Notes: a model not told the origin generated them from the letters alone. Numbered from the stretch's first letter, positions 25,875 to 34,910 are shown. The stretch is DNA of 35,252 nucleotides from Gammaproteobacteria bacterium (GCA_015487095.1 WFQM01000270.1:1-35252); one strand, 5' to 3'. Numbers and translations: made by a program.

Positions 25875-26312
25875 CTATTGCACCGCCCGCTTTTGATTCA
25901 ACGGAAAAAGCAACACCGTTTCGTCACCTTCATTATCGCCTTTCACTCGCCGCACATGGACTGACAGAGATTGTGTTGCAGGGTCATCCACTTTCACAGC
26001 ACGGCGATACACGCCGGTATAGCCATCCTGGATTGCCTGTCGCCATTCTTCATTCTCGCCCACCCTCAACATCACCACAAGCCCCACACCGGGCTTGTAT
26101 TTCCCAAGGCTGGCAACAACAATAAATTCATTCATGCCCACCCGCAAAGGACTAGGACGCGCTTCCACCCGAAAACCCAGATCCTGCCATTGTTGTGGGC
26201 CTAAAATGCCCGACTGCTCAGTGGAGCAGGCGGATAATAACCCCACAAATACGGTAATAAAAAACAGCTTCTTAAAACGGGGAATAAAAAAAACGGGCAG
26301 GCTTCGTTTCAT
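25875..26312 (-). CDS. Predicted lipoprotein, Ig-like fold
   Basis: This 145-residue protein has a basic N-terminus, a hydrophobic segment and a lipobox reading LLSAC, so it is likely a lipoprotein on the outer face of the inner membrane. The mature part looks like a beta-sandwich: FRVEARPSPLRVGMNEFIVV and SLSVHVRRVKGDNEG, similar to YtkA/FixH-type accessory domains. It overlaps the upstream cytochrome gene by 4 bases (ATGA). A FixH-like role in copper delivery or oxidase assembly is a guess. Confidence 0.72.
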   Translation of the reverse strand: MKRSLPVFFIPRFKKLFFITVFVGLLSACSTEQSGILGPQQWQDLGFRVEARPSPLRVGMNEFIVVASLGKYKPGVGLVVMLRVGENEEWRQAIQDGYTGVYRRAVKVDDPATQSLSVHVRRVKGDNEGDETVLLFPLNQKRAVQ

Positions 26313-26632
26313 TTTGAGTCCGCCAGTGCAGCATGACGCTGAAGATAGTCCAGCACTTCGCTCAATTCATCTTTATTCAATGGTGTCGCCCCTTTGGTTA
26401 TCATACGCATTTGCATTCGCTGCAAAATGGCAGGCCAGGCCTGTGCAGTGTGCGCATGAGGCTGCGGCGCATTATGACACCGAGCACATTTTGCCTGATA
26501 AAGCTTCGCTGATGCCGAGTCGGCATCAGGATACACCAATGGTTCGTTAGGGATCTCGCAGGCCGACAGCAACAAAGCCATTAAACCGAAGCAACTATTT
26601 GTCTGTAGATTTGGAGATCGGCTGTGCTGCAT
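26309..26632 (-). CDS. Monoheme c-type cytochrome lipoprotein
   Basis: This protein of about 107 residues has a lipobox LLLSAC, then CARCH for covalent heme c attachment and a downstream Met-rich RMQMRM segment for the sixth ligand. The ORF track runs from 26722; I prefer ATG at 26632, because the extra residues do not look like a signal sequence. It is membrane-anchored and faces the periplasm, where it would carry electrons. It overlaps both neighbours, which points to one operon. Confidence 0.82.
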   Translation of the reverse strand: MQHSRSPNLQTNSCFGLMALLLSACEIPNEPLVYPDADSASAKLYQAKCARCHNAPQPHAHTAQAWPAILQRMQMRMITKGATPLNKDELSEVLDYLQRHAALADSK

Positions 26633-27104
26633 CTTTTTCACTGCTGACTTGATGACTGTCTGCGGGAGACTCTGCATTTTTTTCTTTGTCCGTATCCAAG
26701 CGGCCCGCCACTTTGGAGCCATAAAAATTCACCATAAAATAAACGAAAGTACCAAACACAGCAGTGTACAACAGCGCCGCACCAAATCCCCAATTTATCC
26801 ATTCACGCTCATAACCCGGGCGATCTCCCCAAAAAGGAAAACTCAGACCCACTGCCACCAACATCACGGCAACAATGATACCGATAAACCAGCGTGGCAC
26901 TGGTTGCTGTGACTCGGGAATTTTTTCCACCAATTCCCAATCCTCCAGGCCACGTTTGGCCCTGCGCTCTTCATCAGAGGCATAACCAAAATTATCTTCA
27001 GGCAATTCACCCCACTGGGTGTCTTTCAGGTCACCCGGGGGGGGCTTTTTTTCCACATCGTCAACTTTAGATGTACTTTCAGTCTTGTTCATTGGCAGCC
27101 CCAC
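26595..27104 (-). CDS. Two-span membrane protein of the cytochrome cluster
   Basis: This 169-residue protein has a long polar N-terminus containing DNFGYASDEERRAKRG, two hydrophobic helices (IGIIVAVMLVAVGLSFPFWG and FGAALLYTAVFGTFVYFMVN) and a polar, Lys/Ser/Asp-rich tail. No family is recognised. The start may be either ATG at 27104 or ATG at 27092. It sits between the CcoG-like gene and a cytochrome c lipoprotein and is probably a small subunit of the same complex. Confidence 0.72.
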   Translation of the reverse strand: MGLPMNKTESTSKVDDVEKKPPPGDLKDTQWGELPEDNFGYASDEERRAKRGLEDWELVEKIPESQQPVPRWFIGIIVAVMLVAVGLSFPFWGDRPGYEREWINWGFGAALLYTAVFGTFVYFMVNFYGSKVAGRLDTDKEKNAESPADSHQVSSEKDAAQPISKSTDK

Positions 27105-27156
27105 ATCTGATACTCACATAAATATAACGTTTCCAGTCGTTTCAAAAAGCATTTTT

Positions 27157-28488
27157 CTACTTGGACAATGTATCTGGCACAACATTTTTTGCAACAAAAT
27201 GTTGTACGCGAAAAACAGTATGCCAGCCATCCACTGTATTCACATGCACTAAAAACGTATGTAACCCAGGCGGCACATTAGGCTCGATACGCAGATTCAC
27301 ATCAATCCGCCCGGCACTGTCAAAACGCAGCACTTTTTCCGGTATCGAATAGTTGTTTTCTGACAGACCTTCAATGCGTAACGTTGCCTCAGTAGCACGA
27401 TACAGCTTATTGGAAACCGCAATACGATAATCGCGAATCATTGAGCCGAATTGTTGATCGGCACGATACACCGCCAAATGATACCCGTCATACGACAGCA
27501 ACCCCCAAATAAACATGCCTAGACCCAGTACGGAAAATGGCAAGGTCCAACGCATACGCAAAGAAATCGAAGCCAGGTTCCGTAAAGCAGAGGATTTTCC
27601 CGATGCGCCGCGCTCGAAAGACAACAAACCCGTTTCACCTTTTTTACCTTGCAGCTGATCACAGGCGTCAATACATTCACCGCAATTAATGCAACTGTCG
27701 TACATATCCGTATTACGCGGATCAAGCCCGATAAAACAGGCGGTACCACAATAGTTACATTTTTCACACTGGGAAGCGCGTGTATCATCATAGGCAATTT
27801 TCAGTGTCTGCTTGGTTTTGAAGCCATGCTGCCACACACGGTAAACGCACATAAAACGACACCAGAAATGACGAATGACACTCACATCAACCAGAATGAG
27901 TATCACAAAAATGGCATAAATATAATGTAATGAACTCGCCAGACGCTCATCGTCCCGGAAAGTCATAAAAGACCAGATGACCTCTGGCGGATAAAAATAG
28001 AGCAGTGGAATCAGAGCCAGCAACATGGACATCGCCAGCAGGATAAGTCCCAGCACAGTCCAGTTAAGCAAACGGTTTTTGCTGCCCGCCACCTTCATTT
28101 TTTCACCGGAGACGCTCATATCGGCACGTTTGCCAAGCAACCGGTAAGTCCATTCGTTGGCTATTTCTGACAGGGTATTTTGTGGGCAGGCCCAGCCACA
28201 AAAAGCGGTGCCCACGGTGGAATACAACATTACCATACCGCTAGCAAGCAACATCCACAAACCAAAAACCAGAAAAAAATCGGCCCACCAGACCTGATAA
28301 CCCAGCACCACAAAAGCGCCTGCTATCAGATCAATACGCAACAACCCGCTCACCGGAATAATAATGGCAATGGCAATAAACAGAAATTGTGTCAATCGCC
28401 GCCGCCAGTGAAAACTGAAACCGGTATTGGCAGTTTCCACTCTAATGGGAATTTTACTCAGGGCATCGTCGTTGCTACTCATGGTCAT
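27157..28488 (-). CDS. CcoG-like polyferredoxin membrane protein
   Basis: This 443-residue protein has several N-terminal membrane helices, with FCGWACPQNTLSEI matching the C-G-x-x-C-P-Q segment of CcoG. A ferredoxin region follows with C-x2-C-x2-C-x3-C (CEKCNYCGTAC) and CINCGECIDAC, then another helix and a C-terminal Ig-like domain. CcoG is an iron-sulfur protein that helps reduce copper for assembly of the cbb3 oxidase, which supports the oxidase interpretation of this cluster. It is not typical: the first ferredoxin motif reads GLDPRNTD where CcoG has a GIDIRDG type sequence. I call it CcoG-like rather than ccoG. Confidence 0.82.
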   Translation of the reverse strand: MTMSSNDDALSKIPIRVETANTGFSFHWRRRLTQFLFIAIAIIIPVSGLLRIDLIAGAFVVLGYQVWWADFFLVFGLWMLLASGMVMLYSTVGTAFCGWACPQNTLSEIANEWTYRLLGKRADMSVSGEKMKVAGSKNRLLNWTVLGLILLAMSMLLALIPLLYFYPPEVIWSFMTFRDDERLASSLHYIYAIFVILILVDVSVIRHFWCRFMCVYRVWQHGFKTKQTLKIAYDDTRASQCEKCNYCGTACFIGLDPRNTDMYDSCINCGECIDACDQLQGKKGETGLLSFERGASGKSSALRNLASISLRMRWTLPFSVLGLGMFIWGLLSYDGYHLAVYRADQQFGSMIRDYRIAVSNKLYRATEATLRIEGLSENNYSIPEKVLRFDSAGRIDVNLRIEPNVPPGLHTFLVHVNTVDGWHTVFRVQHFVAKNVVPDTLSK

Positions 28489-28525
28489 ATACTACCATTA
28501 TGGGGCTGTTTATTCATTGAGCATG

Positions 28526-31177
28526 TTACTCGGAACTGACAATATTGTTGACTAAATTATCAAGATTTTGCACTGAGGAATCCAACGGGCTCAACGCCGC
28601 AAAGCGTTGCCGATAAGCTGTGGCCTGTTCAGCATTTCCGGCCTGTTCCGCCAATTCCCACAAGCGGCGCAATACCTCGACATGATCCGGCCGTATACGC
28701 AACACCGACTCCAGTAACTGTTGCTCATTCAGCCCACGCGCCTCTGCCGCGGCACGATCCTGCAAAACCGCATCAGCCAATGCAAAACCCACCCAGCGAT
28801 CCTTTGGGTTAGCTTGATAGGCCAGCGGCAACAACTGCTGGGCTTCTACAACGCTCTCAGACAACAAGGCCAACCAACTGCGATGCGCCAATTCTGTGGC
28901 AATATAAGCACGCTCGAATTGCGGGAAATTACTCTCACTGACACTGAGATGGCTGGCCGCCGCATCCAGTGGGAAACGAATGGATAATAACCACGACAGC
29001 ATCTTGGAAAGATCCAGACTGCCATCGTAACGCGCCTCTGGCAGTTGATATTCAATCACAGGTGCCCACTCATCCTGCCGAGGCACGTCAAACTCAGGAA
29101 TTTCTCCCCAATAACGCCCTAACCATGTCCACGGTCCTTCCCCCCCCGTTGCCGCCTCAACTTTCTCACCCGTCAGTCGTTGTACATTATTTAACAATTG
29201 CGCACTGCTGACACCGCCTTCATATACGCCGACCATCGCCAGTCGAAAAGCATCCACAAAAATAACCGCATCCGGGAATACGTCTTTGAAGGTCGCTAAA
29301 ACCACTTGCAGGCTATTGATATCAAATTGATTCAGCGCCAGCCACTGCACAAAGATACCACCCGATGATAAACGTTTTTGTGCGCGTATAAATTGTTGGC
29401 GGGACAGTAACGCACTACGCCCCACCAAATCAGGATGAAACAGGTCGCCAACAATCACGTCATAATATTCAGCATCACTCAACAAAAAATGTCGGGCATC
29501 ATCACGCACAATTTTTAGATGATCAGTAACGCCTCCATTAACCGGCCGAAATTCCTCTCGCGCAGCATTAATTGCGCCCAACGACAACTCAACGGCGGTG
29601 CGCTGCAACCCGGGAAATGCCAAAGAAGCCGATGCAGAGATCCCCGTCCCCAACCCCAAAAACAAAACCTGCCGTGGCTCAGGATGCAATAACAAGGGCA
29701 AACGTACCTGATTCTTTTGCACCTCGACAGCAGTGGGTTCGGACGAGGCATCCATACGTCGCATGTCAGCCAATAATTGTCGCTGACCATCCGGGCTGGC
29801 AACAACATGGGTGATAGAAATAGCATCTTCGTGCAGAGAAAGTGTTTTTGTCAGTGCGTAAGCTTGCGGCAATAAACGAGATACCGGCGGCATGTCCATC
29901 ACTGTTATGCTCAGTAACCCCATCACAATGACCAACGCCCAGGCAGGCCGGGAAGCCCACCCCTGCGCCAGCACCAACCCTAAAACCAATAACAGCATTG
30001 CCCCCAGAACAATCGTGCTGCTGCTGCCAATGCTCGGAATAAAAACAAAACCGGCCAACAGCGTACCTAATGCGGCCCCCAACGAATTCGCACCATACAA
30101 CCATACTCCGCTTTGATAACGGTTGCCCACACGCTCAGCCAGCAACGGCAACCAGGCACCCAGCACCAATGTAACAGGCAAGGTCAACACGACAATCGCC
30201 GAACCTTGCAGCCATAGCGCAGCAAGCAGAGAAGAAAAATGCTCTCGTTCAACCCAGGATGAGAGCACGGGCAACCACCACAAACTCAGCAAAGAAAAGC
30301 CACAGGCCACAACCGGCAACACACTGAACCAAAAATTTTTCGTCAGCAACCGAGCTAACAAACTACCAAAACCAATACCCAATAAAAACACAGCCAGAAT
30401 AATCGCCAACACATATTCAGTGCGTAACATCACCATACCGAATAAACGCGCCCAGCCTATTTGCAGCAAGAGTGCGCCAGCTCCAATGCCCGCATAAACT
30501 AACAGCCATTTTGTGGGGGGGCGAATCACTGGGCTTGACGTTTCTTTTTTCTGTGCTGATTCAAATCGCCAGGACAATAAAAATAAAATTCCCGCGACCA
30601 CAAAACTGACTAATGCGACAGTGCGTAGCGATGACAACCAGCCCAACATAGGCAACAGCCATAATGGCAACAATGCACCAAAGGCACCCCCAAGCGCATT
30701 GATCCCATAGATACTCCCCAGAGAAACCTTTGCGCCTTGTACCGCAGATAAAATTAATGGGAAACCAGCCCCCATAGCTATGGCGGGAATCATCAACACC
30801 AGTGTGACAATGAAAATTTGCAACGCAATCCAGCCAGAGTAGCTGGTATTACCTGCAATAATCGCAAATTGCGCGTCCACAATCTGGAATAGCGCAGGAA
30901 GCGCTAACGCTGTAACCGCCACAAACAATTCAATAAAGGCAAATAACCGTAAAGGACGGCTCGTTGAACGACTCCAATGGACACCTAAAAAACTGCCCGC
31001 GCCCAAACCAGCCATATAAGCGCTTACAGTAACAACGACACCGAATATGCTGACCCCGAATTGCAAGGACAACATGCGCGTCCAGAGAATTTCATAGGCT
31101 AGACTGGCAGCACCAGAGACCAAGTATAAACAAACAAGAATCAGGCCCAGCTTTCGTAATGCGGATACATTTTGCAT
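28526..31177 (-). CDS. Polytopic membrane protein fused to spermidine-synthase-like and TPR-like domains
   Basis: This 883-residue protein has about 12 membrane helices in its first half (from LILVCLYLVSGAASLAYEI), in the transporter-like style of fused spermidine synthases. A Rossmann-fold domain follows (about 440-690), with VLFLGLGTGISASASLAFPG, AVELSLGAINAAREEF and YDVIVGDLFHPDLVG, resembling aminopropyltransferases. The last part is TPR-like (LLESVLRIRPDHVEVLRRLW). Canonical polyamine synthases use a D-x-x-D-P pocket; here GDLFHPD differs, so the substrate may not be putrescine. Location in a cytochrome cluster is unusual. Confidence 0.8.
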   Translation of the reverse strand: MQNVSALRKLGLILVCLYLVSGAASLAYEILWTRMLSLQFGVSIFGVVVTVSAYMAGLGAGSFLGVHWSRSTSRPLRLFAFIELFVAVTALALPALFQIVDAQFAIIAGNTSYSGWIALQIFIVTLVLMIPAIAMGAGFPLILSAVQGAKVSLGSIYGINALGGAFGALLPLWLLPMLGWLSSLRTVALVSFVVAGILFLLSWRFESAQKKETSSPVIRPPTKWLLVYAGIGAGALLLQIGWARLFGMVMLRTEYVLAIILAVFLLGIGFGSLLARLLTKNFWFSVLPVVACGFSLLSLWWLPVLSSWVEREHFSSLLAALWLQGSAIVVLTLPVTLVLGAWLPLLAERVGNRYQSGVWLYGANSLGAALGTLLAGFVFIPSIGSSSTIVLGAMLLLVLGLVLAQGWASRPAWALVIVMGLLSITVMDMPPVSRLLPQAYALTKTLSLHEDAISITHVVASPDGQRQLLADMRRMDASSEPTAVEVQKNQVRLPLLLHPEPRQVLFLGLGTGISASASLAFPGLQRTAVELSLGAINAAREEFRPVNGGVTDHLKIVRDDARHFLLSDAEYYDVIVGDLFHPDLVGRSALLSRQQFIRAQKRLSSGGIFVQWLALNQFDINSLQVVLATFKDVFPDAVIFVDAFRLAMVGVYEGGVSSAQLLNNVQRLTGEKVEAATGGEGPWTWLGRYWGEIPEFDVPRQDEWAPVIEYQLPEARYDGSLDLSKMLSWLLSIRFPLDAAASHLSVSESNFPQFERAYIATELAHRSWLALLSESVVEAQQLLPLAYQANPKDRWVGFALADAVLQDRAAAEARGLNEQQLLESVLRIRPDHVEVLRRLWELAEQAGNAEQATAYRQRFAALSPLDSSVQNLDNLVNNIVSSE

Positions 31178-31234
31178 TGAATGGCGGGCCTTGCGAGGGA
31201 ATTGACGAGTAAAAACAGTTGCTGATGATAACGC

Positions 31235-31606
31235 CTAAAAAGGATAAAACCAGACGATGCCCACCACAGCATGCCCCAGCGCCAACGTCAAACTCAAACC
31301 AGCACACACCATGTGTGGGACAAATACACGTTTTCCATATACAACCATAGCAACACCAAGTGCCACCGTGGCAATAATCAGCAGCAACAACGGAATACCC
31401 ATTAAAAACATAATCAGATGTTTGGTTTTCAACTCAATGGCAACCAGCTCACTTTTTGCTGACCTGTCATTTTCGAAAGCCTGCAACACCCCTGAGCTTT
31501 GTTGCTCGACTTTTTGTTCCACAGACTCATCCGCATAACCCGGCGCGGCCACACTCAACACCACCACTACAAACAAACAGAAAAATACTCTACTCATGCC
31601 CTGCAT
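31235..31606 (-). CDS. Small exported membrane protein (two helices)
   Basis: This protein of about 123 residues has a signal-like start (MQGMSRVFFCLFVVVVLS), a hydrophilic segment and two C-terminal helices (HLIMFLMGIPLLLLIIATVA and MVCAGLSLTLALGHAVVGIV). The ORF-track start (31753) is in the wrong part of the frame; ATG at 31606 has an AGAGG site 6 bases upstream. It overlaps the previous gene's stop. The family is unknown. Confidence 0.65.
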   Translation of the reverse strand: MQGMSRVFFCLFVVVVLSVAAPGYADESVEQKVEQQSSGVLQAFENDRSAKSELVAIELKTKHLIMFLMGIPLLLLIIATVALGVAMVVYGKRVFVPHMVCAGLSLTLALGHAVVGIVWFYPF

Positions 31607-31814
31607 CTTTAACCTCTGACTTTTTAACCGCAAAATACCAATACAGTGCCGCCATGAGGACAAATGGGAAAAGAATGATAAGTAACAAAAAAATAAAAAT
31701 TGCCCAGGGTGTATCAATAGTAACGTGTGCATACCGATAACTATCCACAGCATACACAGAGCACGTTGTTGCCAACAACATCAAAAATACGAACGAACTG
31801 AATACTTTACTCAC
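31590..31814 (-). CDS. Small membrane protein with signal peptide and one helix
   Basis: This 74-residue protein has an N-terminal signal-like segment (SSFVFLMLLATTCSVYA) and a second hydrophobic helix (FIFLLLIILFPFVLMAAL), then a charged tail. The start codon is GTG. It lies just after the SUMF1 gene and overlaps the next small gene. Tiny helices like this are common in oxidase complexes, but no family is recognised. Confidence 0.65.
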   Translation of the reverse strand: MSKVFSSFVFLMLLATTCSVYAVDSYRYAHVTIDTPWAIFIFLLLIILFPFVLMAALYWYFAVKKSEVKDAGHE

Positions 31815-31839
31815 TGCGCAATTCTCGCTGGTTTATGAC

Positions 31840-32901
31840 TTAATTTATGTCTGCTACCGTGGCTGCGCAACGGAAGCCAAAAAAATCTGATGCGTAATAG
31901 GGCATTGAAAAATTCCGGTGATATACCGCTGTTGAAAACGGATCACTTTTCCACGAACCACCACGGCGCACTTTGTATACACCTTCCACAGCAACCAGAT
32001 CTGCCACTTTCAGGGCACGGTCTTCCGCCGTCATCGCTTGTACTTTTTTTGGCTGGAATGCATCCACAGCAGCCACTGAGCCATCATAGGGTAGAAAATC
32101 ACTTGCCGTCCATTCACTGACATTTCCCGCCATATCATAAACCCCGTATGGGCTCACACCGGTTTTATACGTCGTCACCTCGTTACTCGAACCAACGTGA
32201 TAATAAGTATTCAGGCGGCTCGCATCCATTTGATTACCCCAAGGCCAGCGGCGTCCGTCCGTACCACGCGCCGCTTTTTCCCACTCGGCCTCAGTGGGCA
32301 AACGCTTTTCTTTAAACCGGCAATAACTCACTGCGTCATACCATGTCACCATAGTAACAGGGTATTGCGTTTTCCCATCCGGGATGCTCCCGTCTTTCCA
32401 ATCCAACGGTGGACGATACTTCGTGGCAACGACGAATTTCGCAAATTCTGCGTGTGTCACAGGATACTTGTCGATTTTATATTCTGGCAAAAATACCGTG
32501 TGTTGCGGGCGATTAAACTTATCGGAACGCTCTGAATCTGTACCCATCAAAAAATCACCCGCCGGAATAGTCACCATAGCATCCAGTTCCTGCCATTGCT
32601 CCGCAGTTAATAAGGCCTCTAGTTCATTCCATTGGTAAACTTTTTGGGCTCTCTTTTGTGACTCATGAATACGATGCCGGGTAATATCTTCTCCTGCTGC
32701 GCGTATATGGTCTTTCATATCCGCCAGATCATAGGTTGCCCGATCCCTCATGTCAGCCATACGGTTTGCCCCCAGATCAACCACATGCAGCACACCAAAT
32801 ATCACCGCTGCCGAAATACAGGTAATCAGAGTTGCCGCCAAATAACGTTTACGTTTTTCGCGCTCACCGGCACTCATATTTGATTGATACTGCGGCACCA
32901 T
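31840..32901 (-). CDS. Membrane-anchored SUMF1/formylglycine-generating-like domain protein
   Basis: This protein of about 353 residues has an N-terminal membrane anchor (LAATLITCISAAVIFGVLHV), a coiled region and a C-terminal SUMF1 (FGE-sulfatase) domain. Landmarks are IPAGDFLMGTDSE, YPVTHAEFAKFV, RLPTEAEWEKAARG, GVYDMAGNVSEWTASDF and RRGGSWKSDPF...FFGFRCAA. The two catalytic cysteines of true formylglycine-generating enzymes are not recognisable beyond the common FRCAA. No sulfatase is near. It sits among respiratory genes, so I read it as a structural or cofactor-binding relative. ATG at 32901 is preferred over the TTG of the ORF track. Confidence 0.85.
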   Translation of the reverse strand: MVPQYQSNMSAGEREKRKRYLAATLITCISAAVIFGVLHVVDLGANRMADMRDRATYDLADMKDHIRAAGEDITRHRIHESQKRAQKVYQWNELEALLTAEQWQELDAMVTIPAGDFLMGTDSERSDKFNRPQHTVFLPEYKIDKYPVTHAEFAKFVVATKYRPPLDWKDGSIPDGKTQYPVTMVTWYDAVSYCRFKEKRLPTEAEWEKAARGTDGRRWPWGNQMDASRLNTYYHVGSSNEVTTYKTGVSPYGVYDMAGNVSEWTASDFLPYDGSVAAVDAFQPKKVQAMTAEDRALKVADLVAVEGVYKVRRGGSWKSDPFSTAVYHRNFSMPYYASDFFGFRCAATVADIN

Positions 32902-32910
32902 ACCCAAATC

Positions 32911-33405
32911 TCATTTAGCCTTGGTGGCCGCCTTCTCAGCAAGCTTTGCCTGATCCTTCATTGTTTCAGATGATGCTTCACCATCAGAAACATGTACCGC
33001 CTTTTTCCACCCATAGACTCGCTTGTTCATAATTTCACCAAGGACACCACCAATCATCGAGGCCTCCATGGCCAGTATGACAAAAAAACCCCACCAGCCC
33101 AGCGGCATTAATGCCGCGCCCTGTGGCACACCAGAATATTCAACGGTTTGATAATACGCCGCGAAGCGCACAATAAGTGGCGGAAATATGGAAATCCATT
33201 TGCCACCCAGTCCGTAGACATATGACACTGAGATACCTACCAACACGGGCAAAATAAACAACTGCAAGAACCAGAAAAAATTAAAGGTATCCAGTCCCCA
33301 AAATAACTCGATGCGAACACCCAGCGCCCAATCGCCCAAAAAATTCACTAGGCAACCGACAAATATCGCCAACCACAAAGAAAGCCAGCGTATCCGAAAT
33401 ATCAT
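32911..33405 (-). CDS. Four-helix integral membrane protein of the cytochrome cluster
   Basis: This 164-residue protein has four hydrophobic helices, beginning LWLAIFVGCLVNFLGDWALG and ending GFFVILAMEASMIGGVLGEI, then a charged cytosolic tail. Its start overlaps the cytochrome c stop (ATGA). No recognised family. Co-translation with a cytochrome c suggests it is a subunit of the same membrane complex. Confidence 0.72.
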   Translation of the reverse strand: MIFRIRWLSLWLAIFVGCLVNFLGDWALGVRIELFWGLDTFNFFWFLQLFILPVLVGISVSYVYGLGGKWISIFPPLIVRFAAYYQTVEYSGVPQGAALMPLGWWGFFVILAMEASMIGGVLGEIMNKRVYGWKKAVHVSDGEASSETMKDQAKLAEKAATKAK

Positions 33406-33890
33406 TGCTGATATTCCTTGCCTGTCAGTTTTTCGTAGGCTGCTTTTTTTGTTTCTTCCAGATACCAGTCTTCCACTTTTAAACTGGCAATATAACCGGC
33501 CAACATTCTGCGATCAGCTTCCGGAATGCCTGCAAACGATGGCATCTGAAAACGCTGTTTCAATCGTGAAGGCACTATAGACTGCGGGTCTTCCGCAGAA
33601 AAATAGTGGTACAACCATTCTTCATCACGTAATGAGCCCATGCCATCCAGCGAAGGCGCAGGAACAGCCTGCATGATATTGCGCAAGCCTCCCAACAAAT
33701 GGCAATCACGGCACTTATATTTACGATAAAGCACCGAAGCTTTGGCGGCAAACTCTGGCGGTGCAGTACTGTAAAACGGAATGCCCGGGTCTTTTTCTTC
33801 ATCCTGAGAAACCATCCAGCCCTTCACCGTCATCACCACCACGACGAAACCAATTATGCCAACCAGGATACCTTTTTCACCTTTCTTCAT
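33402..33890 (-). CDS. Membrane-anchored class I c-type cytochrome
   Basis: This 162-residue protein has an uncleaved N-terminal membrane anchor (ILVGIIGFVVVVMTVKGW) and a single-heme cytochrome c domain. The attachment motif is KCRDCHLLGG and a Met in RFQMPSFAGIPEADRRMLAGYI is the sixth ligand. The fold resembles the CcoO/NorC-type monoheme domains of oxidases and reductases. It starts in a TAATG overlap with the preceding gene. Expected to pass electrons in the periplasm to a terminal oxidase or reductase. Confidence 0.9.
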   Translation of the reverse strand: MKKGEKGILVGIIGFVVVVMTVKGWMVSQDEEKDPGIPFYSTAPPEFAAKASVLYRKYKCRDCHLLGGLRNIMQAVPAPSLDGMGSLRDEEWLYHYFSAEDPQSIVPSRLKQRFQMPSFAGIPEADRRMLAGYIASLKVEDWYLEETKKAAYEKLTGKEYQQ

Positions 33891-34171
33891 TATGAGGCAC
33901 GCTGTTTGCGCTCGGCAGCCTCTTTTTCCAGATACACCTTACGCAATGCTTCCTGCTCCTTGTTCACCTTCATTGCCTTTTCAAATTCCTCAGGAGCCAT
34001 TTTGTCTTTGTCATTTTCATCAAAAACGACATACTTTATATCTTCGTCAAATTGATCGTTATGCGCAGCCCAACGCACCCAATAAATTGCCGTTAACACG
34101 ATAGCTGCACCTGCAACCAACCAAAAATAAATGGTCCAACCATCTTCAAATGAATTAAAAAAATCTGCCAT
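33890..34171 (-). CDS. Single-span membrane protein with charged C-terminal tail
   Basis: This protein of about 93 residues has one N-terminal helix (IYFWLVAGAAIVLTAIYWV) and a long, very charged, helical tail (ENDKDKMAPEEFEKAMKVNK). ATG at 34171 is preferred, because AGGAGG lies 7 bases before it whereas the track start has no proper spacing. It resembles the N-terminal anchor part of CcoP-like subunits but has no heme motif. It is coupled to the next cytochrome gene. Confidence 0.68.
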   Translation of the reverse strand: MADFFNSFEDGWTIYFWLVAGAAIVLTAIYWVRWAAHNDQFDEDIKYVVFDENDKDKMAPEEFEKAMKVNKEQEALRKVYLEKEAAERKQRAS

Positions 34172-34182
34172 CACCATTCCTC

Positions 34183-34524
34183 CTAAAACAAATACCCATG
34201 AAGCATTTGTGTCGCACCGAAAACCACAGCGGCCACAATACCCAACAGAATCCAGACAAACATAATTTTTTCGCCTGTTTTAAGGTTCTCTTTTTTCCCC
34301 ATTGTCATAAACATAAAAACAAAAATGGTAAATACAACGATAGAAGCTATCAGAAAATAAAAAATCCCAACACTAAATTCTTGCGACTTCATCCCTTCGA
34401 TGCTGGTGTCGATTCCAAATGGGCCAGAAGCTTCTTCTACTGACAAATTCAGATACGGAAGATTCAATGAATATACAGCGGCAATCATACTGCCAATGAC
34501 ATGCTGCACCACTTCAGAAACCAT
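34183..34524 (-). CDS. Small membrane protein, two helices
   Basis: This protein of about 113 residues has two hydrophobic helices (VGIFYFLIASIVVFTIFVFM and MFVWILLGIVAAVVFGATQM) and a polar N-terminus ending NLPYLNLSVEEAS. The ORF-track start is too early; ATG at 34524 with a weak AGG site is preferred. It appears to begin the downstream operon, since a terminator lies just upstream. The family is unknown. Confidence 0.65.
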   Translation of the reverse strand: MVSEVVQHVIGSMIAAVYSLNLPYLNLSVEEASGPFGIDTSIEGMKSQEFSVGIFYFLIASIVVFTIFVFMFMTMGKKENLKTGEKIMFVWILLGIVAAVVFGATQMLHGYLF

Positions 34525-34685
34525 CACTATTAACCTGCACAAGACCGCAAAGAAACATGAAGAAATGCTCACCGTGAAAACAGCCACTTTACCATGAGTG
34601 CACACTTCACAGCCAATAAAACCTGGGGCTAACGCTGAAACAACAAGTCAAAATATCAAAAAAAACATACTGTTAAAAACACTAT

Positions 34686-34723
34686 AAAAAAAGGCCACAC
34701 CGGATAAGGATGTGGCCTTTTTT
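34686..34723. terminator. Bidirectional rho-independent terminator
   Basis: GGCCACA (34693-34699) pairs with TGTGGCC (34711-34717) around an 11-base loop, with A tracts before and T tracts after. On the minus strand it ends the small-peptide gene to the right and separates it from the next operon. Confidence 0.85.
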
Positions 34724-34755
34724 ATCATTTCAAAACAAATCAGATGAGCATTAAA

Positions 34756-34887
34756 TCAACCGTAGTCGCCAATACCGGGTTTGTCCTGATCCGTCTTATC
34801 AACATAAAAGCTGTAAATGAATGGTGCGGTATAAACCAGCAGAATCCAAATAAGCATCGCCAATGGGCCATTATCTAAATCAATCAT
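34756..34887 (-). CDS. 43-residue single-helix membrane peptide
   Basis: This peptide (MIDLDNGPLAMLIWILLVY...) has one hydrophobic helix and a polar tail ending KTDQDKPGIGDYG, comparable in size and form to CcoQ-type accessory subunits. ATG at 34887 has an AGGAG site 8 bases upstream; the longer ORF overlaps the gene before it. It precedes a clean terminator and follows the partial gene by 23 bases, so it probably belongs to the same operon. Assignment to a cbb3 complex is inference. Confidence 0.55.
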   Translation of the reverse strand: MIDLDNGPLAMLIWILLVYTAPFIYSFYVDKTDQDKPGIGDYG

Positions 34888-34910
34888 AACAAAGTCTCCT
34901 GTTGTCTCTT

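Noticed and set aside
31840-32901. True formylglycine-generating enzyme
   Set aside because: No sulfatase nearby and the catalytic cysteine pair is not recognisable; recorded as a SUMF1-domain protein only.
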